From: Tigriopus japonicus | Lineage: Eukaryota > Arthropoda > Copepoda > Harpacticoida > Harpacticidae | DNA: 64,000 bases | Assembly: GCA_010645155.1 (NCBI GenBank) | Contig: CM021317.1 | Span: forward strand, 12,363,263 to 12,427,262 | Direction: 5' to 3' | Shown here: piece after piece, positions 35,601 to 47,100 of the stretch | How positions within the stretch are numbered: position 1 is the first letter of the stretch | How the letters are laid out: each line of letters starts with the position of its first letter | Made by a program: the position numbers and the translations under genes | Notes under the pieces: model-generated | Told to the model about the DNA's origin: nothing | Database searches by the model: none | Seen by the model: only the letters and a program-made list of their open reading frames with translations

Positions 35601-38600
35601 CCGATTTTTCCATACTCAAATTTCAATATTAAGATTTTAAACTTACTCCCAATATTCTACCACAGGATCGGTGGCTTTGCCTGCGATTTCAGAGCGATTG
35701 GATCCAATGGCCAGACAATGTTCCGTGTTCCAGAGGTTGTCGCAGGACGCCCAAGGAAGTTCCGATCCAAAACTGGCGAAGAAGTAGTGCAGGGCCCACG
35801 CCAAGACCACGATGTAATAGGTGTTGACTAAACATGTCATAACAGTGGATCCAATTCCGATCCCTTTTAAAACGAAGTTGCATTTTTGGTTGATAGTTCA
35901 AAACATGTCTAACAGTATCAACTGGTGCACCAGATAGTTGTAGATTACACTTTACAATGTAATTGCAAAAATCGTCAATTTCTTCAAAAATATCGCAATG
36001 AGAAAAATTTCAAAAAAAATGTGAAAAATTGCTTGTTCCTCTGATTTTTTTCTGAAATAGGGTTATCTTATCATTCTAAATCAACGTCGGTAAACAAGTG
36101 ACATTAAATATTATAGCTGGAACAAAACGAATTTTTTGTTGTTGCCGATTTTTTTTACTTTCACTAAAAAAATGCAATTCCCTGTAAACAAATGCATCAT
36201 TAATATGAAATATGGAATTCACGTTTGATGAAGAATTTTAATTGAGGGTTACAAACATCGTCATTAGATGGAGGCAAAACAGGGGCAAAGTCTCTTAATT
36301 TTAGAGGTATCCTCAACTTTAAGTTGTTGCCAAACTTGCAGATTCCATCTTAAAGTTAATTTCTATTCCTATTTTGAGTCTTTTAGAGCTCAGCTACGAT
36401 ATTTTTGTGTTAAAAAATCAAAGAGTCACGCTGAGTAATCACAAATTAAGGCCAAAGATTTAACAGAAGCAACCACAACCGTTTCAAACTCAAGATGGCG
36501 CTGACTGTCATTTTTCTCTTTGATTGAAGCTTTGTTCTAGTAAAGGCTAGTTCTGAGTGTATGAGCCCTATATTTCTAACAAATCTTCGTAAACAAACTT
36601 TTCAGCTTTGCCAAAATCTGACATCATCATGCCAGTTTTAAAGGTCAAACATACTTGTGAATAAATATGCCCGAAATAACTGCCTTCTGTTACAAAAGCA
36701 ATATCCAAGAAGGGTCCACGAACACGCTAGGGAGGGTAGGGTGTCATGTGTAAGCACCAAGAGCATGGGAAGAGAGACGAATAAGCAGGGAAGAGGTTGT
36801 GGATGGGATTACAAAGCTGCATCAAGAAAGTAGCCCAATGACACCCATAAGTAAGGTTTATTTGATGTAGGTTGGCTTTGATCAGTTAGTTTACGTGATT
36901 TAGAATAAATAGGGCAATTAACGTTGTATTTTCCCCATTAACTAACAGTCTAGTATCAACAACATAAACTACCCTGACGTTGCCTTGCCTAAACTTAACA
37001 GGCCCCTACTGTTGCTTCCTGTGTCCCTTACACTGAGTTTGTCAGGTTCTTTCAAAACCAACCAAAAAACAAGGGAAAGGAAGCATCAGAGGAAAGAGGA
37101 ATCAATAGAACAAAACGATAGAAAAATCATAAATAACTGCGAAAAGATAAAGCCGAAAGACCAAAAGACCAGAAGACTCAGTTCAAAGATCAGGAAATAT
37201 AGATTTTCGGAAAATAAACCAAAGGATGCATTTTAAATCTTTTCATGCAGTGATTTGAGACCAAGTAGATAGAAATCATCTCGATCTTGGAAGAAATGAG
37301 AGCTCTTGCTCCTTTGAGCAAGGGCATGAACTCTTAGCTAATGAATTGAAATAAAAAAACGTAGTTATAAAAGTAGTTTTGCTCTAATCAAAAAGATACT
37401 TTCCTTCATTTGTTTAAGACTAAAAAATACAAATGAAAGAAGTTCGATTTCAACCAAGAATTGCACCTACTCCCCAATAAGAAAGCTTTGTTACAAAATT
37501 TGAAGCAAAGTTTTTTCATTTTTTAATTATATTTTAACACTTAACATCCAATCGACCCCCAACAAGTCTTTCTATCTTTGGAATTGATGTTTAATATGCT
37601 ATCAACCAATTTGGAAAGTTTGGACAACTCAAGGATTTTACACATTTTTAAGGTGTCTTTCCTTTGCGAAAATGGAAATGAATAGTCGAAATTCTTTGAG
37701 CTCTTGAATCGTGTTGGACAGAAGTATGTCAGTTCTTTTTTGTTGGAGATGTTTCTAAACTACTTCCCTTTCTCCAGGAACGAGTAAAACTTAATTCATG
37801 CAATTCAGTTTTTTATAATGATTTAAAGCGATCTTGAACACTGCATGAAAATGGCAATGGACATCAAAGTGACACTTCCTGTTCCAGCAATAAATTATCA
37901 CTTATTTGTTTTTACATTACATCCTAAATTAAGCCAAACCATTCTAGAAGCTAGTGGAGGGACACTGGATGCTTGATCATGTAAAACTGTCAACACATTA
38001 CTGTAATATACGTATAGGTTCAAAGTATAAGAAAGACACAACTTTCTTGTCAGGGTATATTGTCGTTCTCATTTGAAGTTCATTTTTTGTGCAGTTTGAT
38101 TTGTAATTTTTCAACACAATATTTCCACCACCATATTTTTAAAAAGTGAATAGGAGTCGAATACTAATTCCTTATCTTATGTATTTATTGACTTCCGAGA
38201 AGCACTGTAGGTAGAGATATATCTGAGCTCTCTGAGCTTCAGAACTCGACTGAGGAGAGTTCCGAACACGTTCACTGCGCTGCATCGAACAATATTGTTT
38301 TTATGTTAAAGCCAAAATGAAAAATCATCTAACACAAATGAACTTGGATGATAAAAGGATCTTAAATATAGTCAAAGCTGGATATGAAAATATTTTGATT
38401 AAGATTAAAATGAAAAGATTAGAAACGATAAGAATAGTTTGCTCTTCACCATAAAACACAACAGAACATCTCTTCATACAAGAATCACATTTGATTTGAG
38501 AATAATATTACAAAGAAAGACAAAATTCTTACTTTAAAACTTTAACAGTCCCCACCAAAAATTAGTCAGTAGAAACTACTGACTAATTTTTGAAATTGAG

Positions 38601-41600
38601 TTCATCCAGGAATGTAAGCTATCTTTGTTTTCATAAAAATCCGCAAATTAACAAGAGGTTTTAAAGAAGTGTTTGTGCCTTGTTTTTAGCCGTTTTTGTT
38701 TCTCTAGAAGATCAACCATCAACTCTCTGTTTCTTGGATTCATTCTAACTTAATATTTCTACCAAGAGAGTTTACCCTTTTGACCTTTCCCTCCGCAATT
38801 TACTAACACAGCATAATACACTTCACTTGGATTTAAAGTATCAATAACACAAATTAAATCCTAAATTACAATGAGGCATCCATTCTCAGTCATATCATAG
38901 CCATAATCGGCTATGAAATGACATCATAGCCAATGGAATGAGTTTTGGTGAGTAAAGTATCCTTGACATCACTATCTTGTTGGATAAAACTGAAACCAAT
39001 TTTTGTGGTCATTTATTTCAAAGTAACACAAAACACATGATGCTAGCAAACCAAAACAAAATACACTCCTAGTGATGTGAATGATGCGTCAGAATGGCCA
39101 TTCATACTTTCCATAAAACATTGTGATCAAGGACTTATTAGATGAAATAAAACATCTTGAGCATTGAAAAAGACGCAATGAAAAACCTCTTGTTAAGTCT
39201 AAAATTTGAAAAATCCACAAAATACTCTCTGACGCTCCTCCGTGTATTTGTTTTTTTTTTCTTTTGGTCTATTTCTTCTTTAATCAGAACCAACAAATCA
39301 GAAGAGATAATCCACAATGAGATGATCATAACTCTGACCCTCTTTAAATCAACTTATGTTTAGGAGTCTCTAATGGTTTCAAACTTATGTGCCATTTGTC
39401 TACTTTTGCTTCTCCTTCATTACCATATTATCTTGTACAGTTTCTCAATCTAAGCACTTCCTCGCTGTTTTTCTTCTCTCCATTGCTCTTTCTGTATGAA
39501 GACCCCCTTGGTAAGTTCGTGGACCCTACTTGGAAAATAATTTTCTAACAAGAGACATTTATTTCGGGCAAATTTATTTTTAAGTATGTTTGACCTTTAA
39601 AACTGGCATGATGATGTTAGATTTTGCCAACACTGAAATCATCTTTGACATCGGTGATTAACGATTAGACTTTGAGAACAAGAGAGGGCATCCCAGCAAA
39701 ATGTGTTTAGTGCCTGCTGCGGTGGCCATCAAGGTGACAAGAATGTAAGTTTTCTTTAAAATCGTCCATACACCTAAGCAACTTCATCTTGGATGACGAC
39801 TGCAAAATCCTTCACAGATGATACTTGGTTAATGTCACAACCACCATTGTCTTTGAGTGGAACATCTTATTTTGACGGTCCATACGTCATTATGTGGAAT
39901 TTTATCGCATTTAAAGCCACGCTACTCTTAGCACTTAGCAACCCAGGTGTTGACTTTCTCTTAACATTCAATAAGACTTTTAGAGCTTATGTTTGGAGGC
40001 ACCAGATACTTGAAAATTACAAGTTACAAAGAATTTTAAAGAAAATCGCAGATTTTTCTCCAAAATTACAAAATTGGAAGAAGTTTAACCGAAGGTTACA
40101 AAAATTGCCACTAGATGGAGCCAAAACAGGGGCAGATTCTCTTGATTTCAGAGTTATCTTCAACTTCAGCTTGTTGCCAAAATTTTCAGCATATTTCGAG
40201 TCTTTTAGAGCTCAGCTACGATATTATGTGGTCAAAAATCAAAGAGTACACTGAATAATCATAAATTAAGGCCAAATATTGAACAGAAACACCCACAACC
40301 ATTTCAACCTCAAGATGGCGCTGACTGCCATTTTTTCTCTTTGATTGAAACTCAAAGTTTGCTTCGTTAGTAAGGCTTGTTCTTCCGCCGAGTTTTTCAC
40401 TTTGAGAACAAGAGAGGTCACCCAAGCAAAATGTGTTTAGTGCATGCTGCGGTGGCCATCAAGGTGACAAGAATTTAAGTTTTCTTTAAAATCGTCTATA
40501 GGATAAGGTGAGCTTCTACTGCAATTGTTGCAAAAAGTGATTGAAAAATTACCCAAAAAATCATCCGATATCGTTACATTATTTCTCAAAAGTGCTACAA
40601 AAAATACTACATTTTTTTGCAGTGTTTTTTTGACTATTGAATATTCCACTCAAACATCACAGGGATGAAATTGTGTATAGGAGAATAAATGAATTTATAA
40701 AAGAGAGGATTGGGTGATTCTGTGGCCCTGGTTATTAATTCTACATGTCTTTACAAGGTTCTTAATGTTTCATGATGCATGACAGCTTTCCCTCCTAAAT
40801 GCCTCTCAGACCAGAGTAGTCCTTAATTAGCATCACCATATATGTAGCGTTAGAGGTTGACAAAACAAGAAGAAAATGTTCCCCCGGATCCAAGAGTGAG
40901 AAGGTACACGTACATATCTGTCAACAAAAGGAAGGATTACGCTTTCTCAGAATGGAGAATGCCCTCAAAAATGGAACAATCTTCCCGTTGAGCAAAAATG
41001 GATTCCATCGTAGCATTTCAATAGGGCTTGAAATTAACTAAAACCTGTTTCCGTTGATATTTCCGAACTTTACCTAAATGTACCCTCACATGAAAGTTTT
41101 GTCATAATTTTGAACCAAAATATTTTCATTTTTTACGAATAGATTTGAACGGCTTGACATCCAATCTGTCCCCAACTAGTTTCTTCATCCTCGGAAATAA
41201 TATTTGGGATGCTATCGACCAAAGTGGAAGGTGTGGACGGCTCAACGTTTTTCTGCACTTTTTCAGGTGTCTTCCCTGTGCCTAAAATTTTGATGAACGG
41301 TCGAGATTCCATGAGCTCTTGAATTATGACGGACAGTAACATTTCCCGTTATTTTTGGTTAGAGGTGTTCCAAAACTAGTCTCCTTTCTCCAAAACCGAG
41401 AAAAATTTGATTCCCGCCATTCACTACTTTTATCACAACGGTTTAAAGGCAGATGGAACCGTGCAAAAAGAATACGCCGGACATCAAGTTGACAATTGCT
41501 GTTCCAGGAATAATTTGTCACTTATTTACCCTTAAATTACATCCTAACTAATCCAAAAATATTCTGGGCACTTGTTGGGGCACATGGGTGGTTTGATTGT

Positions 41601-42748
41601 GCCAAAGTGTGCACGCATTGCCGTCATTTTTAGGCTCAAAGTAAGACGACGACGACACACCTTTCGTGTCAGGGTGTAGTGTTCACTTCGTTGGAAAATA
41701 ATTCCTAATTCCTTCTTTGCTGCAGACAACCTTGAGATTTGAGAGTTGTGCTGAGGCACCTCTCAGTGCTCCAATTGGAAATACTATTGTATATAGCTTA
41801 TCCCCGGCTAAGATTATTACTCAGCATGTTGAAATAAGGGCAGTCCTTTTTTCAGTACAAAAACCGGCGGATTGTGAAAGAGAAAAAGCAATCGATCGAG
41901 GGAAATTGGCTTCATTTATCGGAACAATGAACAACCAAACTAGAGAACCTTCCACGAAACTGGAACCATAATCCTTTTTTACATTCGAGTTTGTATAAGT
42001 AGTCAAATTTCAAATACCAGAGCGTGAATATGATTTCGCGTTTACTAAGGGCCTACCTAAAATTGTAAAGCCAATTTAGCCATATAACCTGCGCACCCTC
42101 TATGAGCACATGAACTCACAAGTATATTGATAATTCGTCGAACAAGAAACTTGGGGCCTATTAAGGTTATTTAAAAGTCTCTTTCATCCTCTCTTTCTCC
42201 TTGGGTTAACTAACCCCTCAGATTGGCAATAAAAAAGGAAACTCTGGCCGCTGGATTTTGGCCATTTCTCCCTTACCTTGCAGTTGCCTACTTTCAGACT
42301 CCTAGTCCTAGTTTAAGAAGTTTAAGATGGTGAAATCAAAACTAGACAATTCATCAACAAGACATATGAGTCTACTCTAACCCTTACCTTTGAAAATGGG
42401 ACAAATATTCCAGACCGAAATGTTGCCTTGACTCATATATTGGCCCAAACCCACTTCCAAGAACAACATAGGAATGCCCCCTCCAATAACGTACATAAAA
42501 TAGGGTATCAAAAAGGCCCCTCCTCCATTCTTATAACAAAGATAGGGAAACCGCCAAATATTGCCCAATCCAACGGCAAATCCCACGCAAGCCAATATAA
42601 AATCTATTCCATGGCCCCAAACGTCTCTTTTGGGCACATTTTTAAAACCTTCATTGATGGATAAAGTCTCTTCACTTGGTGGAACTACTATATAAGAAGT
42701 GGGATGTCCTCCATTCTCCAGATGGCTCTCTTCTTTCCTTAATGCCAT
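29661..42748 (-). CDS. SLC6 Na+/Cl- neurotransmitter-type transporter, gene B
   Basis: Nine coding exons: 42388-42748, 35647-35863, 35231-35498, 32670-32898, 32475-32603, 32296-32417, 32030-32233, 30216-30389 and 29661-29753; 598 residues. Exons 1-8 have exactly the lengths of gene A, and the last exon is shorter (KFQGAT ... [17 protein letters not shown]) but shares its start and the HRSQQR motif. The signature [15 protein letters not shown], the loop cysteines and the glycosylation site (NRS) are present. TM10 reads [12 protein letters not shown], where gene A has [12 protein letters not shown]; these residues lie in a region that lines the substrate path in SLC6 proteins, so substrate preference may differ. 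Introns are long (intron 1 is 6.5 kb, intron 3 is 2.3 kb) and filled with repeats. Exons 2-3 are nearly identical to gene A. Confidence 0.92.
31073..31394. mobile_element. hAT-type MITE with 8-bp target duplication
   Basis: Ends TAGTGATGGACCAAAAG and CTTTCGGTCCATCACTA, flanked by AAAACAGG at 31065-31072 and 31395-31402. The inside is rich in TTTCGGTTTCGG and its inverse. Lies in intron 7 of SLC6 gene B. The 8-bp duplication and TAG-type ends are typical of hAT elements. Confidence 0.88.
33160..33835 (-). repeat. Dispersed repeat family R3, copy 1
   Basis: Shares long stretches with 41080-41700 and, more weakly, 37490-38060. All three are on the same strand inside introns of SLC6 gene B. A frame of about 59 codons ([20 protein letters not shown]) is open in copies 1 and 3, but differences between copies hit codon positions freely, so I do not call a gene. 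Confidence 0.7.
34548..35095. mobile_element. MITE family 'AAGGCCCGG', copy 2
   Basis: Left end TAGGGCCCGGAAAAATATTT, right end AAATATTTCCGGGCCTTA. It contains the same inner landmarks as 5756-6590 (TTTTCCAAATTTG, AATGGCGCAAG, TGTATTTTGGGTTCATTTT) but without the nested insertion. Confidence 0.75.
35240..35820 (-). repeat. Near-identical tract shared with SLC6 gene A (copy in B)
   Basis: Counterpart of 25835-26416. Identity breaks off abruptly inside exon 2 (before the codons for YYIVVLAW) and at the end of exon 3. Confidence 0.9.
36240..36722. repeat. Intronic repeat family R4, copy 1
   Basis: 36260-36540 matches 40118-40370 in direct orientation (both contain TCTTTTAGAGCTCAGCTACG and CTCAAGATGGCGCTGACTG). 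36605-36722 matches 39514-39640 in inverted orientation. The region 36723-37490 shows nothing recognised. Confidence 0.65.
37490..38060 (-). repeat. Dispersed repeat family R3, copy 2 (degenerate)
   Basis: Keeps the order of landmarks of the other R3 copies (AACATCCAATCGACCCCCAA, TTAAGGTGTCTTTCCTTTGC, TTCTTGTCAGGGTATA), but the frame is broken. Confidence 0.6.
38556..38592. repeat. Perfect 17-bp stem with 3-nt loop
   Basis: CAAAAATTAGTCAGTAG, AAA, then the exact inverse. Intronic and isolated; no flanking element was seen. The surrounding 38061-39500 is AT-rich without a recognised gene. Confidence 0.85.
39514..40500. repeat. Repeat family R4, copy 2, flanked by 100-bp direct repeats
   Basis: ACTTTGAGAACAAGAGAGG to the end of TTAAGTTTTCTTTAAAATCG occurs at about 39669-39772 and again at 40399-40500, with few differences. 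Between them lies about 630 bp that includes the 36.3-kb-like segment. This resembles a small element with terminal direct repeats or a local duplication. Confidence 0.65.
41080..41700 (-). repeat. Dispersed repeat family R3, copy 3
   Basis: Best match to copy 1 (about 93 percent by eye over 190 bp around 41143-41335). Lies in intron 1 of SLC6 gene B. Confidence 0.7.
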
Positions 42749-44132
42749 CGTTTGATTTAGTGTTCAGAATTGTACCCTTCTAGGAGCTAATGACAATCTT
42801 AACTGACGTAATACAGACATAAAAATAAGTGGCTTCAAGCAGAATAGCGTTTTCAGTTAATAGCGTTTTCAGTTAAACGGAAACCGAAACAGATCCAAAA
42901 ACTAGAGGTGAGGACTATTTTTGTTCGCTCAACAAGAAATTTCCTCAACTGTTTTGAGACTTTTTTGGATTGGATTTAGGGTTGTGTTATTGTTGAAGCT
43001 CTTTTGCTTTGATTTCTCAAAAGTGACATAAAAAGTAATACAATAACTTGGAAGGGAGTTTTTTTTAAATAAAGTGTTAAATTGATATTCAGCAAAAATG
43101 TTCATCACCCTGAACAACAAAGTCGATCTCATTGATTTGATTGATCCATGTTTTGCTTAGCAGTGTCGGTCCAACTGAAAAGATCAGGTCAAATAAAAAT
43201 ATTATTGCTAGATATTTAGATCTCATTTAGCAACTTAAATTCCATTAATGGAGAACCGCAATTTGATCCCGGACAACGATAATGAACAATGGAAACACCA
43301 ATGAAAAAATAAATTGTTTATCGATTGTTTGTAAACTGTGTAAAAATTAATAGAATAATTGATGCTGTGAAGGTTAGTTTGGCTGGATGGATGGGTACAG
43401 ATATGGGTTTTCAAATGCAAACAACAAACGAAAAACTTTTTTGTATTCCAGCCAATTCCTTCTATTGATGTATCCATGCATAAGTTAATGATCTTAAAGA
43501 ATATTTAGTATGACCCATATTGAAAATTGCTTTTTTATGGACTCATTTAATTTCAAGGCGTTTAGCGACCTTAGCCTAAGAGGGCGATATTAACTGTTCC
43601 TCACATTTATTTACACCCTCTTTGAGACACCATAAAAAGTCTGTTGAGTATGTAATGGAACCCTAAAGTTAGGAAATAATCGCAGTATAAGCAGTTTCAA
43701 AAACACCTTATTTATTTTAGAAGAATTTTATAAGAATAAAGAACATTCATTCACCTACAACTCAATACTTCAATATTTGCTGACTCAGGGATTTTTGTTT
43801 TCATCGCTTGCAAACTGACAAAACTGGAACATATTTTTGGCCTTCAAATTGAAATATTTTCTCTGCTAGCAATACAAAACAACTTAAAAGGATATACATC
43901 ATGTTAGAGATGGCACAAAAACAGAAATCTCTACAATAACATCTGCGACACGAACACAATTTCAACTTTACACCTGTGTTTCCTCTCACCATTTTAACAA
44001 GTGTTCCACTCACTACGTTGAAGTGGAGAGTTGACTCGATCTGCATATTCTAGAGTTCATTTTCGAGTTCTTTTCGCCCGTGAAGCGGTTGTTCATAAAC
44101 ACGAGACGAAAATAGTGGATTGATTACTCAAA
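42749..44132. other. Divergent intergenic region, SLC6 B to GCAT
   Basis: About 1.4 kb between the start codons of SLC6 gene B (minus) and GCAT (plus). It probably holds both promoters. No gene or clear core promoter motif is seen. Confidence 0.45.
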
Positions 44133-47100
44133 ATGGCATTGAGAATATTAATTGGACAAGGTAAATAATAATTCATAAAAACGAAATCAGGGCATCGGTT
44201 ATATCAATCCTCCAGAGACTTGCTACAAATATCAGTAACCCTTTATAAGGTTAAGGCAGGGGGATGAGGTTGATTGAGTGATCTGAATCATTGCTTATGG
44301 GACAATTTGTAACAGCCAGAGCTTTCCTCACTTCCTATGATGCATTCTTAGGTCAAGAGAGGTCATTCAAAATAACAACTTCCACGAATATTATCAGGTC
44401 TCACGCTAAATTCGCTCATAACACAACCACCGAGCATCTATGTACAAAAGTATTGGTAGTTGTAAAATATCAAGAAGCACTGAATTTCTGGAGTGGGAGG
44501 CTAACGTTAAGACCTGAGGCTCGTTGTTTTGGACGCAAAGAACGCTCTTAAGACTGTACTTGATAACAAGCTTACCAAGTCGCACTACAATCTTAAGATC
44601 GTTCTTTACGTCTAAAAAACTAGCCTCTGGCTTGTATTCAGTAGATTACGTATTTAAATTTCAGCTCAATCGAATGATGGAGTGAAAATTTATGCCTTCT
44701 CAAACTTATGTACTGAAGAGAGCATAGAATGAAAGCGTTCGTCCTTTTGTGGTAAAGCAATTACCACAAAAGGGCTAGTTCAATCATTTTCGGTAGGGTT
44801 TCCAATGAACTTTGAAAGAGCATAATTTTTGACTCCGACGTTCGATTGAGCTGAAAGTGAAATACGTTTTCAAGTCAATATTGGCAAGGTCTCATTTGCA
44901 GAAGAACGTAATTGAAACGTTCGAACTAGATTTCATGATTCCTCTCGTTAGCCTCTCAGTCCAGAGAAATTCAGTGGTTCTTAGTGCTCGGTTTTATTTG
45001 GACGTTGTCACTCCTGCAGTTGTTATACCTAAACAATTTTCACACAGTAGTCTTTTACCCCTTTAAAAACTATACTTAGGCAAATTTCAGATCCTGGAAT
45101 CAATTAATTCGTTGATGAGGATGATGACCAATAGCAATCGTTTGTTCATTTGCATAAACTTGAACTTGAGGTTTTTAGTGCTCAACAATGTAGCTCTATA
45201 ACTGATATCCAGACCCGTCAAGCTTCCTTTTGATCACTTCCCGGCACATTTCGTACATAATAAATATTTTTCAATACTTTTCTCAACACTAACTGCTAAT
45301 ACCTACACGACCTGAACCTATTTTTCCTTCCATCTCTCCCTCCGAGCGCAAAGTCAAATACCCCGGAAACGTAAGTTTCAAAAAGTGAATTTACAAAACA
45401 CCACGCAATTTGTTTCTTTTAAAGTGTGTATTATTCACATGGTTATGTACACGTTCGAAAACATGTCCAACAGGGTTTATTGGCTCGAATTACTTCTCTT
45501 GGGTCCTCGGCTCATATCTCGGATTCAAAACATCTTCCAAAGTCTTTCCCTGTTTCCGAAGCTCTTCCAGATATTCGACCACAGAGCGATCGCCGTATTT
45601 CTTGCGTTTCTCCTCTTGGATCCTTTCTTCAGTGGCATACTCATCCACAACCCAACGGCGAAGAACCATAGGCTCTTCGGGATCCACCAACAAATCACCG
45701 AACAAATAGGAAAATATCTTGTACAAGCCCATAGCAATGAGAAGGAGCGGGTTCAGCAGGAATATGTGGGTTAGCACTCCCAAACGAGTGGGTTCGGTCT
45801 TCAATGTCTCGAGGTCTTCTTCCATGATCCAATTAATTGGTTTGGAACCGAACGTTTTGGTCGGGGTGACAATCCAAATGCTTTCTGATGGCGTTCTCTT
45901 TTGAGGCATGGCTGAAGATCGCCCACCGCTCAAATTATTTGATGGGCGTTTGCCCATCATTTCAATGTAAGCGTTGGCGCCGTATTGGAGCAGAACACAC
46001 ATTGTCAATGCCATTGCTATTCGACACATGCGCATCTTTGAGGGGGCTAGATCCACAAGTTGGGTAATGAATCCAGGGCAGTGCTTGTAGTAGAATTCGG
46101 TGCGTGCGGGTTCGTGGATATACATTGTTACTTTTGAATGTTAAAAGAGAAGAAGGTTGGAAATAGAACGAGAATAGTCTTCTCCACACTGCGTCTTGTG
46201 ACTAACTGATAGGAGACGATAGATTTGACCGTTAAGAAGGTGAGTTGAGAGCGTGGTTATTGGGGTCTCCAGGGAATTAAAGGGCTAAAGTGGCGTCCTC
46301 TTTCATGGAAAGGTACGATCATAGAATTTCTCTTGTTGGGACGTCTCCACCCCTTTTTTTGTCAATTTAAGAATGACCATTTTGATGCTATTAAGTCCAA
46401 TCGTTCCAATAATTATTCTTGATTTAGTGCTCGACAACTTTGTCATGAATTAATGACCTTCAAAGAATAACGGAGAAAAATCTCGATCTACACGTTTCAT
46501 TATCATTTTAAATTAGCGAGTGATTCAATGTTGTAGGAATGACGGTTTTGGTACGATTCTGGTACACATTTGGGTGGAATTGTGTGCATACCCCGAGTTT
46601 GAGAACATCGAATTCAAGATCTAAGTGAAGACGGGGCTTCCACTCTCGAGCTCGTCTTTCGGGTGACCAGTTCTCGGGCTAAAGCCCTCGAACTGGTCAC
46701 CCTTCAGACGAGCTCTTGAGCTCGTTTTTCCCTCTTGAGCCTAGAGCTTGAGTCTTCACTTAGATCTTGAATTCGATGTTCTCAAACTCGGGGTATGCAC
46801 ACAATATCGTTCGTTTGGAATAAACCGTTTACGTTCCAACGCATATTTGACCAAGGACTTTAGAGCAAGGAAGAGACACGTTAATTTTGGCCCCACCTCG
46901 TTGGGCCATTGAGTGCAAGTCTTTTGATAACTCAAAAGCTGAATTTTTTATCCTTAAACCCATTCAAAAATGATTTAGTCCTTTAAATGATACCAATTTG
47001 TATTCAAATTTGTATTTGAGTTCGATTGATACATTTTGGGCATATTAAGTAATGCTCAAGTTCAGTTTTGAAAGAGTTTAGGTTGAAAAATATCAAATTC

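Noticed and set aside
43801..44046. 81-codon minus-strand frame with a Cys-rich stretch
   Set aside because: No similarity recognised, no splice signals in phase with neighbours, in a likely promoter region.
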